Positions 26,001 to 37,760 are shown, numbered from the stretch's first letter. The stretch is DNA of 64,000 nucleotides from Flabesymbios commensalis (GCA_964017125.1 OZ024903.1:59334170-59398169); one strand, 5' to 3'. Numbers and translations are program-made. Notes: generated by a model not told the origin, from the letters alone.

Positions 26001-28525
26001 AGCCCATTTCAATACAAAGACCATACAGCATGGCCCCCTTTGCCCGCGAACTTTCGATGGGTACATATTTCACAAACTAATCCCAGTGAACGAAATATTT
26101 GTTATATTACCTAGTATTATGTCCAACGAAGTATGTCACCATCAAATGAAAGGGTTTTTTCATATCTATTTTATTAAGCTCTCTTCAGTGTACACACTTG
26201 TGTATCAAAATAAAAAAAGTACCCAAAGTGAGGGTGGCCCCCTTTGCCCAATGCGCTGGCCCCCTTTGCCCAAGCTATTGGGCAAAGGGGGCCACTTTGA
26301 GAGCAAATCTATTTGGCTTATAATTAAAATAATGTATCCTTGAAACACTAAGTGAGTCTTCTATATGTATCTGCATTGCATGTAGCCTACATGTATAGAA
26401 CAGTCATTGGTTTTAAAATATTGCAAATATTGTCCTTAAACACCATAGAAACGTTAAGTGGCCCCCTTTGCCCGCCCTTCCCCTACATCACTTCAACAGT
26501 CAACAGAGTGATGGCCAAAATAGTCTGGCATAGGCCTAGCCTACTTAATATAAATGTGTGCTTTTCAAAACCCGCTCAAGTCTGCAAAGTCAGCCAAATA
26601 GGCCGCAGACTGAGTGCTTCAATATTTAAACGACTTTAATAAATAAACAATTTCAAATGACCGGCATGTCAATTTTATAAACTGTTTCAACGTGACCTGA
26701 TTTGACAGGCTTGTGCAAGTTGTGGCACGAATCAGTATGGTGTGTGATGTGGGCCGGCCTCTTAGTGTGACCGTCACAGGCGTCGTCCATGCGTCCTGTG
26801 TTACTGCTCAACCCCGGTCCTGTCAACCACACAGAACACAGCGTGGGCATGTACAACCATATACAACACGCGTCAACAGCACAGCCAGCCAGACTTTATA
26901 GACGTTATTGTCTGCTTCAGCCGCCACGTCTAGTCAGCATCAACAGTATTCTCAACAGCGTAGACCTAGCCTACTGTCCGGGGATTCCCCACATCTACTG
27001 GTACGACACAGCATGACCAGACTCAGCGATCAACATACATTTTTAGCAAGTGCGAGACCTTTTACACCCCGCATTGCTGAAATCAACAATAATGATAATA
27101 ATCATGGACCTTCCAGAGCAAAGAACCTGATCAGCATCGACCTCAGAACTTTAGTATTCAGTTTTAAATAAATCATTTCAACTCAAAAGTCAATATAATA
27201 ATACCTAGTTTACATGTATTGTAGCCTATTATTAGGCTTACCGAACATTGATCATTTCATATCCGGTATATTTTTCAGATTAATCATCATTCAATTCAAT
27301 ATTGGTGAATTTTTTATTAATTCCAGCTTCAATATTTTCGTACTTTATATCGCCTCCGATTTTTACGATACACTGAATTTTACGATAATGCATAGGTCTG
27401 TTTCTTTTCATCGCACGTTCAGTGATATGACGCAGACACGTGCGTTTTTACCTTAACTGTTTTGCCAACGCAAGAGGGCGACATTTGCGTCTGGTGCGCC
27501 CGTCTCGTAGCCGGTCATGTCCCACACGTGACATTTCGCGGAACAACTAGTTCCACCGAACTTCGATACATGTAATCATGTCTTTTTACGACACATCACA
27601 GAATCATTTTAAATCCTGTAGTACGGCACGCGCCCGAATCAGGTACGTCATAGGGTTACCGCATAATGCAACCCACGGCTATCACACGGTGAGACGTCTG
27701 CTGTGATCGCTCGTGAACAATAGAGGCTCACACGGCCCGAGCAAAATCATACAGCATTTTACTCCTCGCGCTAACGGGGATTGTGGGTATAATTTGCATT
27801 CAAAACACACAATCGACTCCACGAACCGAACCGATAATGCGAACACACGTTCGATACAGTAATCATCGTACTGCCCCCCAACGATAAGCGTATGTGATAA
27901 AAACGTCATTTTATATTTAGCATGTGTTGGACGAACTATCCACACACGTGCTCGATTCGTGCGACTGGCACTCGCGGTTTACTATAGCGCCAAACGATAA
28001 AGACTGCGAGACCAGCCACACGCATCGCATTATTAGGCCTACATTGTTTCACATTGTATTGCATGTAATTTACGTAGTCATATTGCACAGCAATTTACGT
28101 AAACGAGTTGAGTATATTTTAATTACGGGACTATTACTAGGCCTGGTACAAATAAGTCATTGTTAAGTAAATAATAAAATTTTTCACTATTCTCATATGT
28201 TAAGTAATCAAGTCAGTTGGATGAGAGTTAAGAGTTTTGGGCATGACCAGTTAAAAGAAAATTTGCTAGGAGGATCGGAAATAAATAAAGATTTAGTCAT
28301 AGCCGCACTCACTATAACTCAACAACAACCCACACTGTATCACGACTTTGGCTGTTTACATTTTTACAGTTATAATGTTAATATTTTGGTGCGAATTAGT
28401 GCTACTTGGTCGGCACGTAGTTAACCGTAAATTTGAGATATCTGCCGTTTAGGTAACCACAAGCATAGTTTTGTAGATATACGTTGTCACGTAGCCAGGG
28501 GGTAATGTGGCGACCTCACTTGCAG
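23067..28525 (+). mobile_element. fossil Gypsy-like LTR element, plus strand, no coding region seen
   Basis: The 5' LTR runs from TGTGGCGACC at 23067 to about 23485 and contains AATAAAG near 23313. A primer-binding-site-like TGGTGACCCC follows at 23487. The interior ends in the polypurine-like CAGGGGGTAA just before 28506, where a short remnant of the 3' LTR repeats TGTGGCGACC. The interior matches that of the minus-strand element at 38452-43399 in several blocks: about 23730-23790, 24350-24400, 26530-26610, 27400-28030 and 28060-28500. A TIR element (25595-26486) is inserted; without it the interior is about 4.1 kb. No gag or pol domain is recognisable, so this is either a heavily decayed copy or a non-coding (LARD-like) family. 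It is broken and old. Confidence 0.7.
25595..26486. mobile_element. 892-bp TIR element with GGGCAAAGGGGGCC subterminal repeats
   Basis: GTAGGGGAGAGGCGGGCAAA on the left and GCCCGCCCTTCCCCTAC on the right are imperfect terminal inverted repeats. GGCAAAGGGGGCC is repeated in both orientations inside the ends (about 25631, 25993, 26033, 26240, 26263, 26280, 26460), as is usual for transposase-binding subterminal repeats. The plus-strand open frame 25873-26343 crosses these repeats and has no domain. The superfamily is not certain. It is inserted in the LTR element 23067-28525. Confidence 0.7.
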
Positions 28526-29326
28526 TGATGACCACATCATAATGAGGTCACAGTGTTGTCACAGGACGATGCTCACCATGTGAAATCATTATGATATCAA
28601 AATTATGACATCAAAATTATGACATCACCAGTGTGATATTTTTATGAGGTCACAGTGATACATGTTGAGCACATCACCTTGAGGTCACAGTGTTGTCACA
28701 GTATGATGTCGCATGTACTCAAGGTGACCACATCACCATGAGGTCACTATGCTGTCACACGACGATGCTCACCTGATAAAGTCACTATGATGTCCTCATG
28801 ATATCAAAATTATGACATCACATGTGTGAGATGTTTGTTAGGTCATAGTGACAAATGCTTACCTCATCACCATGAGGTCACAGTGTGGGCATAGTATGAT
28901 GTCACAGATATACAAGATGACCACATCACTATGAGGGCACAGTGTTGTCACATTGTGATGTCACAGATACATGAATATGACCACATCACCATGAAGTCAC
29001 AGTGTTGTCACAGAACGATGTTCACCATGTGATGTCATTATGATGTCTCTATGATATCGAAATTATGACATCACATGTATGAGTTGTTTGTGAGGTCACA
29101 GTGACTCGAGTTGACCACATCACCATGAGGTCATAGCGTTGTCACAGTATGATGTCACAGATACACAAGATGACCACATCACGATGAGGTCACAGTGTTG
29201 TCACAGGATGATGCTCACTCTGTGATGTCCAGTTGACATCACTATGATATCACTATTAAGTCATCATGCGTGTGAGTTCTGTGTGGTGTCACTGTGATAC
29301 TGGCGTGATATCACGTGTTGACTGGG
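28526..29326 (+). repeat. second TGAGGTCA / TGATGTCA satellite
   Basis: Imperfect units combine CCACATCACCATGAGGTCAC, AGTGTTGTCACAG and TGATGTCACAGATACA words with ATTATGACATCA. The right edge is TGTTGACTGGG at 29316-29326, the inverse of the CCCAGTCAACA that opens the array at 19612. It uses the same octamers as the 109-bp satellite but in another order and with less regular spacing. Confidence 0.8.
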
Positions 29327-30490
29327 AAGTGAGATGGTGCAATATTTCACCATCAAGTTTATGAAGTAGGCCTAGGTATAATGAATAAATTGTAAATTCC
29401 CCAAATGAGACATCTTGACAGCTTTGTACAAACTTATTCAGATAAGCCACATTGGAATAGCTAGCTAACAAGAATTAGTCGGCTTCCACTTGGACAAAAT
29501 CATTCTATTTGCATAATAAAACTACTATACAAAACAACCCCTTGCCTATCAAGTTAATCATCATTCCACGATGTTAGTGGAGTAGGCCTATGAACACACG
29601 TAGGCCTATGATTTGTGTTTGTGTTATTGTGTCAGATATATCTTTTCTGACCTCTTCATCTTTACATTTTGTGTATGAAGCACGATGGAAATAATCTTTC
29701 GACATTCTGTGTTTATCCTGAAAATATCATGTAGTATCATCAATTGTACTGTGTCACTTTAGTCAAAACAAAAAAAGGAATCATTCAACAGTTGAATGCA
29801 CAGTATTTGTTGCTATTTATCATATATTAAGCATTTTAAAGCTGAAGTTTTTGCGTTTAGTTAGCATGTTAATGTCATAGTTAATGATAAATGTGTAGAT
29901 TGTATTTACTACATTTTGTTAGATACAATGTACATGTATGTGTTTCTCATCAGAGACGTCAGAAATGCTTCGGTTGCATACATGTTATCATTGATGAGGG
30001 AGACATGTACCGCATTCATGCTATATACCTTCACTTCAACCAGATTTGACATTTAAATTAAAAAAATAATAATAATTAAATAATACAATGGCCAAATTAA
30101 TAAGAAACCCATATGATATCGTGATGCTTATGCTTAGCATTATTTCGCCGCTATATTTACTTACTTAAAGAACTCTTTTTTTAAGATGGACACCCAAAAT
30201 AACTTTGAAAGCATTAATCTTACAACCTTCATGTAGCTGTTTGTTAGGATGTACGCACAAATATCTATATGTTGGTACTCACAGTATTTATCACGAATTG
30301 ATTATATACTTTTTGGAATAGTCTGTTGAAAAAGAATTATTGGCGGCAGCCATCTCTGTCAAGTGGTTTGTAGGGAGCCAGTTATATTTTTTGGTGGGGG
30401 TGCCAGGAAGGCCCTCTATGCACCCTCCCCCCCCCCCCCCAGGATACACCAAAACGTGTTTTTTTGCTTTTCAGGGATAACATTTAGCCT
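29327..30490. other. intergenic stretch, nothing recognised
   Basis: AT-rich non-coding sequence with a C homopolymer at about 30427-30440. I see no gene or nameable repeat. Confidence 0.5.
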
Positions 30491-30499
30491 AAGTAAAGG

Positions 30500-30590
30500 C
30501 GATTTGTTGTATCAATAGTGGGTTAGCGTGTACGACGCTGGCCCACCATTAATACAACATTGGGTGAACGTCTCGTGTTTGCTGTGTAAG
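30500..30590. mobile_element. hairpin MITE remnant, GACGCTGGCCCACCATT type
   Basis: TGTATCAATAGTGGGTTAGC and CCACCATTAATACAACATTG are complementary arms around a short centre. The right end is CGTCTCGTGTTTGCTG. It is a one-sided remnant of the TTGGACCAACGTC family, and the following composite repeat starts directly after it. Confidence 0.55.
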
Positions 30591-31440
30591 GTCCCTAGCT
30601 AGTTGTGCTTTTTCAGGTTTTTGTACCTTAACCTTGAAGTTGCCCCCTTCCCCACTTTGACCTGATTTATGACATAGGTATATCCGATTTAAATATTTTG
30701 TGGAATATCATGAAAACCGCTGAAGATAGCTACACCATTACTAAAAAACAAATTGTGAGGTTTCAGGAGAGGTCCTGGAATTTTTTAACTGAATCAAATT
30801 CAAAATGGCCGACAATTGCCATTATTTCCCTCGATAGGCCTGATATTGGGTAAACCGTGCTAGATAGCTAGACCATTACCATAAAGCAAAATGTGAGGTT
30901 TCAGGAGAGGATGAATCCTGAAAAATTTCGCCTTTATCAAATTCAAAAAGGCCGCCTATCGACCATTATTTACCTTCACATGAACGATGGTAAACCGTGC
31001 TAGATGGCTTGACCATTACTATAAAACAAAATGTGAGGTTCCGGGAGAGGATGCATCGTGAATTTTTTAATCTCATTTGAATTGAAAATGACCGGCAATC
31101 AGCCATTACTCACCTCAATAGGCCTGATATCGGGTAAACCATGCTAGATAGCTGGACCATTACTATGAAACAAAATGTGTTCCAGGGGAGGATGCACCCT
31201 GAAAAATTGATAAAATTTAAAATTGCCTACTTCCGGCCATTTTGTACTTTACCATATACCTTATATCTGGTAAATCATGCTCGATAGCCAGACCACTCGT
31301 ACTATCAAGCAAAGAGAAAGGCCATATGCCCTGAACAAATTTAATTACGTGATTAAATTCAAAATGGCTGACTTTCTGCCATTATATTGGTACTAATATG
31401 CATAATATTTGACAAACCGTGGTATTTGTCTAGACCATTA
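30591..31440 (+). repeat. composite ~144-bp repeat, degraded copy
   Basis: The head words CCCTAGCTAGTTGTGC and GGTATATCCGATTTAAA are followed by about five decayed units with TAGCTAGACCATTACCATAA, GTTTCAGGAGAGG and AATGGCCGACAATTGCCATT. The orientation is the same as 3060-4540 and units differ more from each other than there, so this copy is older. Confidence 0.7.
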
Positions 31441-31529
31441 CTCCAAAACAGATAGGCCTATTAGGGATTCTAGACTGACTTATTGCTTCCAAGGTTATCA
31501 TGGTTATGGTTTGGTCGAGTTGGTTTGTT

Positions 31530-31720
31530 GTCTTTCTGACTTTCCGTCAGATGACTTCAAAAGTAACAAACAGATTTGCATGAAATATTTACCAGAGGTG
31601 TGTCTTAAGCCAATGACCAACCGGTTAGATTTTGGGGATGATCTGGATTGTGATCCAGATCCGGATTATGATCCGGATCTAATCCGTATATCACAGATTT
31701 GCATGAAACGTTGAGGTTTG
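31530..31720 (+). repeat. decayed repeat edge with GATCCGGAT words
   Basis: AGATTTGCATGAAATATTTA, ACCAACCGGTTAGATTTTGG and a run of GATCCAGATCCGGAT words resemble a dispersed repeat common in marine invertebrate genomes. The plus-strand open frame 31409-31714 crosses it and is probably not a gene. The assignment is from memory of the style and is uncertain. Confidence 0.35.
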
Positions 31721-32169
31721 CAGTATCTAACTGAATATCTACTTATTGATCTTACTCTTAGACCACTATGTTTTTTTCTCTGTTTTAGATGAACATTAGA
31801 TTTAGGCCGCACATTACCAAAAAGTGTTTTTTTCCTGCCCAGCGCGCGCATTAGATTGTTGCCTATATCCAAAAAAATCCAGTTGATTTCGGGAGATAAA
31901 CAAAACATTCCGAAAAAAGCAAGTTTATTTCAGGAGATAAAAAACATTTTTTCAGCTATGTTTTTTTTTGGCTTGTTTTTTTTCGCCGCCCTCAATAACT
32001 TTTTTTAAATAGGGCAATTTTTTTTGTTTGGTCGCTCTCATGGTCGCTCTCATTAAATTTTCTAGTAAATTGTCAGATGTTTTTTTTTATTTGTCCTGCG
32101 TCAATAATAATAAGACATGACAGCTAGGGTTGTTTCAGGGAAGGTTAGAAAGATCAATTAATACGATTA

Positions 32170-32420
32170 CATGTGAGTGGTAGTAGTAGTAGTAAATCCT
32201 TGCTTTACGTCACTTTTCGGCACAAAAGGTCTTTTAAGATTGTAATATGATAAAAACGTTGTAGTCAATTGATGAGATGAATGATGTACAGATGATGATG
32301 TGAGGGTGGCGGTGATAGAGCATGGCGAGTTATCGAGAGCATTTATGGAAGATTATGGCCAGATACGAGGAGGCTGCAGATTACCTTGGATGATTGCTGT
32401 AGACTAGTGCTTCCGTACCA
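32170..32420 (+). repeat. unclassified interspersed repeat, inverted copy of 21.8-22.2 kb
   Basis: It begins GGTAGTAGTAGTAGTAAATC and shares TTTACGTCA, ATGATGTACAGATGATGATG, ATTATGGCCAGATACGAGGA and TTGGATGATTGCTGTA with the copy at 21780-22190 on the other strand. Confidence 0.6.
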
Positions 32421-32462
32421 TGCCAAACAGCATGCAACTGACTAAACAGATCCCTAATGACC

Positions 32463-32620
32463 CAGGGGCGGATCCAGGATTTGAAAAAGGAGGGGGCGCA
32501 GTGGGTTCGGGGGCTCGCTCCCAAGACTTTTTTGGCCAATTTAGGGGACTTTTAAAAACATTTGGGGCAAAAAGTGGTGGGTTAGCGCTCCCCTGCGCCC
32601 CCCCTCTGGATCCGCGACTG
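32463..32620. mobile_element. 158-bp hAT-like MITE
   Basis: CAGGGGCGGATCCAGGAT and CTGGATCCGCGACTG are terminal inverted repeats, and TGACC flanks both sides (32458-32462, 32621-32625). The interior has GGGGGCTCGCTCCCAAGA. Relatives are at 9484-9603 and, less clearly, at 33826-33991. Confidence 0.7.
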
Positions 32621-32639
32621 TGACCCTCCCCGGATGGGG

Positions 32640-33600
32640 GCGAAAAGTACTACTACTAGCAATCATCCCAGTACCCCACATGCGAGTGGTATAATTGTCA
32701 TTGTTCGCATTCAGTACTGTAATTAATCCTCGTAATAACCTGTAATAGTCCCTCGTTTGGGGGGATGGGTGGAAAAAGTTTGGATCTGAATGATTTATTT
32801 GCAAATATCTTATTTAGTGATGATACTGGATCACAAAAAAACTTCCGAAAAAACATATATATGTTACTTGAACGAGTAAACAAGTCCGTTAATACAGGTA
32901 TACTGGGTATGCCAGTGACAATTACATCAGCGTTAAGACATATATACAGTATTTAATTCCGTGTTAATAAAATTGATATATACTAAGACAGTCCTTTGTC
33001 AAGCTGGTGCAGGAAGTTTCTACGGGATGTATCTCTTTAACATTCGTATGTGCTGTTGTACTAGGCTCAGTGCAAATATAGTCCTGGGGATTGGTCTTGT
33101 TACCAGTACTGACCAAAAACGTATTGAAATATATAATAAAAATCAATTTTGATTTCCCATCACGCAATGCAGTCAGCCTACTGTGTGCTATTCGCATCGA
33201 AAACGTTGTTCGTGGTGCACTCAATCCATAAAATAAGTGGTAGTTGACATTCCCATTCCCAGAATACAGGTAAGGGGTCAGCCATAGGAGCATCGATGAC
33301 AGGACACAGCCGGTTGTCCATGAATTTTCATCATTATTAATAAATTATGCATTACATGTCTATAAATGAAATCAGCAACATTTGTCTGCCCAGGGTTGCC
33401 ACTGGTCACGACAGATATAAAAAGTACCGGTAATGACTTTTTAGAACCAACATGAAAAGTCACGATTTTAGCTCATAATTGTTATTTTCCTTTGACCATC
33501 ATGTCACATGTGCTATTTGTTCATCATACTAGATCTTTATATTTACTGTAATAATTCATGATTTTCTCAATTTTAAGACATTGTTAGTAGTTCATGGTTC
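32640..33600. other. intergenic stretch, nothing recognised
   Basis: Non-coding; the overlapping open frames on both strands between 32541 and 33463 show no domain. No repeat family is evident. Confidence 0.45.
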
Positions 33601-33825
33601 AATAATTAAAACAAGAGGCCCAGGGGCCTTGAAACTTGTCAACAGCATTGCAAAATATCAGCTACAGGTGTGTCAGAGAATGTATATCTATGCTCTAAAA
33701 TGCATTATCATGAAAATAAAATATGTATAGGCCGGTAGTATATATTTATATCTCATCCATAATTGGAATTTATATTATATGTTCAATTCCCATCATACAT
33801 TTTGCTGATTTTACACACATTCTGA

Positions 33826-33991
33826 AGTAGGCCCATCCAGAATGTGCAAGAGGAGGGGGCGTAAGCTACATTTTGGCTGAAAAAAGGGGTGTTAGCTTCA
33901 CTTTATTCAAAAAATGCATGAAATGCAATATTTTCACCAAGAAGGGGGGGGGGGCGTACACCGGGTACGCCCTATGCTGGATCCGCCACTG
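33826..33991. mobile_element. degraded CAGTGGCGGATCC-type MITE
   Basis: The right end GCTGGATCCGCCACTG is clear (to 33991), and the left end near GGCCCATCCAGAATG is damaged. G-rich blocks GAGGGGGCGTA and GGGGGGGGGCGTAC are repeated inside. Just upstream, ACAAGAGGCCCAGGGGCC at about 33611 is the start of another dispersed repeat style seen in marine invertebrates. Confidence 0.5.
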
Positions 33992-34239
33992 CACATAATA
34001 AAAAATGCTTGACAAAAAATCATTTTTACAGTACTACAATGTAAAAATTATGTACATACAAGAGTAGATGTGCAATTATTATTTATTCTGGGTCTTTTAA
34101 TAGGCCCCAGTTAGCCAGGAATTTTCACGAAGTCTTTATTCTTCAATCAATTTCAATTCTTCTGCCTTAAATAGGCCTAACAAAATCGTCACGGAGTTGT
34201 AAAATATCAACTTTTAATGTTTCTTTATCAAATTTAATG

Positions 34240-34545
34240 AAATGAAATGAATGGGGTTTTACGCCACATTTGTTCACATATAGGCTAAACTGGGCCAGAA
34301 GAACCTCCTGATGATGGTGATATGAATGAGGTGACACTGCCCTCCAGACACATGATTCGAAATTGAGCCATGTTGGTCTGCGGTCAAGCACGTTATCTCT
34401 CGGTCTTGTAGGCTGCCCACAATATTCATCTTCACGATTCAGCAGGGAGGAAACATTTTGTTCTTTGAAACTTGGAATGCCAAAGCAAGAGACGAATCTG
34501 CGATCTCTGACTTTCCAAGCAGGCACCAGGGCCCCCGCCCTTTGG
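34240..34545 (-). mobile_element. tRNA-derived SINE, shortened copy
   Basis: It is homologous to 60030-60365 in the same orientation: GGGGTTTTACGCCAC, AATGAGGTGACACTGC, CTCCAGACACATGATTCGA, AGGAAACATTTTGTT, GACTTTCCAAGCAGGCA and CAGGG...CCCGCCC. The tRNA-like head (right side, minus strand) is partly missing compared with the second copy. Confidence 0.65.
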
Positions 34546-34744
34546 TATTGTTGTTACATATATACAAACACATTACCTGATTACTGATATCAAGATGATG
34601 TGCTATGTATTCTTGCTGGTATCTATAAGCTGATTAGAAAAACGGTTCCAATTATTAATTTTTATGACATTGATGATGTACTATATTGGTTTAAACATAT
34701 ATATATTTTTTTCATGTTTGTCGTTAAAACTCACTTATACCAAT

Positions 34745-34989
34745 ACCATCAACATACTGCTTCAAACGCGAATAGGCCTACCTAAATTTTGAAACTTGCT
34801 GGGAAAAAATGGTCGAGATAACAAGATACTGCTAATAGATTATAATGAGATTCAAATTTTACGCTGGTCTTAATTAGCACGGTAATAATATATGCTGCAA
34901 TCACATTATATAATAGTTCTCCCGTGCTTAGGTAAACTTCTTTTTCTCGAATATAAAACAATCATTTCCACACAAAAGAGTCGACAGAA
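34745..34989 (+). repeat. 245-bp direct repeat, copy 1
   Basis: It runs from ATACCATCAACATACTGCTT to CACAAAAGAGTCGACA. It matches 35970-36211 almost base for base (about three differences by eye). See copy 2 for discussion. Confidence 0.9.
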
Positions 34990-35454
34990 GCAATTGACAA
35001 TGTAGGACTATATAATGATGTGGTCATTCGTGCATATAATACAGCTGTTTTAGTTATTAGGGGATGACAATGTTATATCATCAAGTGACGAGACAGACAG
35101 TTCAAGTGACAATAATTTATTATTTGACTAATTTAAAACATCAAAATATGATTTAACTTTAATGGTTGTCTTAAACTCAATATTATTTATAGCTGACATA
35201 TTGGATACTTTATGCTTTGGCACAAGATAACGTCCAAAGAACTTTAATTTAAGCTTATAAGATACCCATGTTATGTTTCGGAATGAGATAAAACCGAATG
35301 ATATGTGTTTATTTCTAACTAAATGTTTCACATATATATTACATTGTTTTCAATGTGTTGTACCTCCACTAGGCCTATAGGGCACATACCGAGATAGTGG
35401 AAATAGTTTCACCCTTCCATCCGTCCACCCGGTATCCGCCTTTTAGTCAGAAGG

Positions 35455-35610
35455 CCCGTTAGTCAGAAGGCCGGTTAGTCAGAAAACCAGTAAGGATGAT
35501 TAGTCAGAAGGCCCGATTGTCAGAAGACCCGTTAGTCAGAAAATAAGTAAAGATGACTGGTCAGAAGGCCTGTTTGTCAGAAGGCCCGTTAGTCAGAAAG
35601 TCAGATAATT
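35455..35610 (+). repeat. minisatellite, TTAGTCAGAAGGCCCG unit
   Basis: About ten imperfect units of 15-16 bp, GTCAGAAGGCCCGTTA, with AAACCAGTAAGGATGA and AAATAAGTAAAGATGA interruptions. An inverted short array of the same unit (CGGGCCTTCTGACTA) lies at 36895-36985, so the 1.3 kb between them is framed by inverted minisatellites. Confidence 0.85.
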
Positions 35611-35969
35611 ACCTCATCGAAATCATCTCATTTGTGAACAACTCTATGACCAATTATTTGTCTTTATTTATTTACTTGTGCCAGTAACAACGTCTAGCAC
35701 TTTCATAAGGGTTGCGCTATTATAAGGCCACTCATTATGTTTGTGAACCTAATGTTGCTGACGTAATTCCCAGCTTAAAATGAATGAAAACTACCCATAA
35801 TAATTGGATCAAGTGGTTATTGCCAAGCTGTCTGTGAATAACAGTCAATTGTCTACATATAGGAACAAGATAGTATAATAATAATACATGTAATTGCATA
35901 TCGTATGCAGCAATGTACACTCCATGTCTTTGAACAGGTTGGAACAATGTAGATATGAACAAGCAATAC

Positions 35970-36211
35970 CATCAACATACTGCTTCAAACGCGAATAGGC
36001 CTACCTAAATTTTGAAACTTGCTGGGAAAAAATGGTCGAGATAACAAGATACTGCTAATAGATTATAATGAGATTCAAATTTTACGCTGGTCCTAATTAG
36101 CACAGTAATAATATATACTGCAATCACATTATATAATAGTTCTCCCGTGCTTAGGTAAACTTCTTTTTCTCGAATATAAAACAATCATTTCCACACAAAA
36201 GAGTCGACAAA
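35970..36211 (+). repeat. 245-bp direct repeat, copy 2
   Basis: A near-identical repeat of 34745-34989 in the same orientation, start to start 1.22 kb. It could be a recent segmental duplication or the paired termini of a very short LTR-type (TRIM-like) element. I saw no clear TG...CA termini or priming site, so the former is preferred. Confidence 0.85.
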
Positions 36212-36894
36212 TAATGCCAGTTATCAGAATATTTGGACAAACAACTTATTATTTATTCTGAGCAAAATTATACATTTATGAACGCTTGACATAAATTAAA
36301 CAGATGGTTACAAACTCCAATTGAAAAATCTTGTGGGGTTTTCTCATGACATACTTTTCACACCTATTTCAGTAAAGTTATATATAACCAAAAAAGCATA
36401 GTGCTAAAAAAAGCGCACTCATTGATGAAAATAACCCAGCCAACCAGTCATCAATAATGTTAGTTTTCAATATAAATGTACGAACTACGAACCATCGTGA
36501 TTTTTTTTCAAGATCATATCCAGATTATATCGACTAATAGTCAAACGTATATACTAATGTCCCAGAGACAATATAGATCAACATTTGATCTATATTGATT
36601 TTACTCTCAGTTGTGCAATTTGTTTGTATAATTTTTTCACAATTTATTTTCATGGCTATTTTTCTCTTTCAAACTATTTATTAAATTACCGATTTTTTTT
36701 GAAAAACTTGTATGGACTCCGTCAGCATTTTTTTAGTATCCTTCAGTAATTATTTTATGCACAACTCTCAATATTGCTTTATCAATAGCTGGACAACAAA
36801 CGTTTCAATCAAAATAATATAGTCCATACCCCCTCTCCACATGCCCAGATATCAAATGCAGCGTCCCCTAGAATTGTTCAATGCCCAATGAACA

Positions 36895-36985
36895 AATTCT
36901 GACTAAAGGGCCTTCTAAATAAAAAGTTTAACTGATTTTCTGACTATCGGGCCTTCTGACTAGCGGGCCTTCTGACTAGGTCGTA
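36895..36985 (-). repeat. minisatellite, inverted TCAGAAGGCCC units
   Basis: About four units GGGCCTTCTGACTA(G/T)C, the reverse complement of the array at 35455-35610. Confidence 0.8.
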
Positions 36986-37274
36986 ATGAAAGGGTTAACT
37001 TAACTACATGAACGGGCATTGCAATAAAAGTTGTTATTCGGTCATATTTCAGGCCAGAAGTGTATAAATTATATCAATTTCCATTGCCTTCAATCGTTAA
37101 GTCCAAAAATCTATTTATAATAATACGAAATTTGACATTTTTGGAGATGAATATCTTAACCAAGGCGTAATTGCTATATTGCGTAAGATAACACAGGTGA
37201 CTGCAGCAAAGAGAGAGGTGGAAGAACGAGGGGGGGGGGGCTAGCATCCCCGCGACAGAGTGACACCCACGAGA

Positions 37275-37760
37275 ACACTTATCACAGCAAATACGAAGCA
37301 CTGACCCAATGTTGTTCTACTATTGGCCAGACATCTTCGACGTCGGCACAACAAAAAACAACATTGGGTCAATGCCTCGAGTTAACTGGGTTTGGTCACA
37401 GCCAATCAGCAAACTCCAGACGCTGACACAATGTTAGACTTATGGTGGCCCGCCGTTAACAATACTGGGCCAGCATTATCCCAGCATTGGTCCACCAATA
37501 TATAGGCCGTAACGCGATAAACGTTCATCCAATGCCAGTTTAATGCTGGCCCATTATGGTCCAGTTTAATGTCTACAGCAATAGCTCAGCAGTTAAACAG
37601 CATTGGTCCCGTTTTTTCAGAGTCACCGGCAACTCAATACACTGACACAATGTTGGTTTAATGCCTTAACAGTGTCATAAATGATGGCACAACATTAACC
37701 CAACATTGGATCATATTGACTGCCTAGAACCAGCATGACATAGAACGCTTCTGCTCACAG
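37275..37760. mobile_element. cluster of hairpin MITEs, TTGGACCAACGTC family
   Basis: ACAGCAAATACGAAGCA at 37278 opens one copy, with CCCAATGTTGT and ACAACATTGGGTCAAT as complementary arms and TCGAGTTAACTGGG as the right end (about 37393). A second, longer and looser series of GACACAATGTTGG, TGGCCCGCC and CCAACATTGG words follows to about 37720. Adjacent or tandem insertion of the same family is likely. Confidence 0.6.

Noticed and set aside
25873-26343. 156-residue open frame
   Set aside because: It spans the subterminal repeats of the 892-bp TIR element and contains no recognisable transposase motif.
34745-36211. LTR pair of a short TRIM-type element
   Set aside because: No TG...CA ends, priming site or purine tract could be found next to the 245-bp copies, so it is reported as a direct duplication only.
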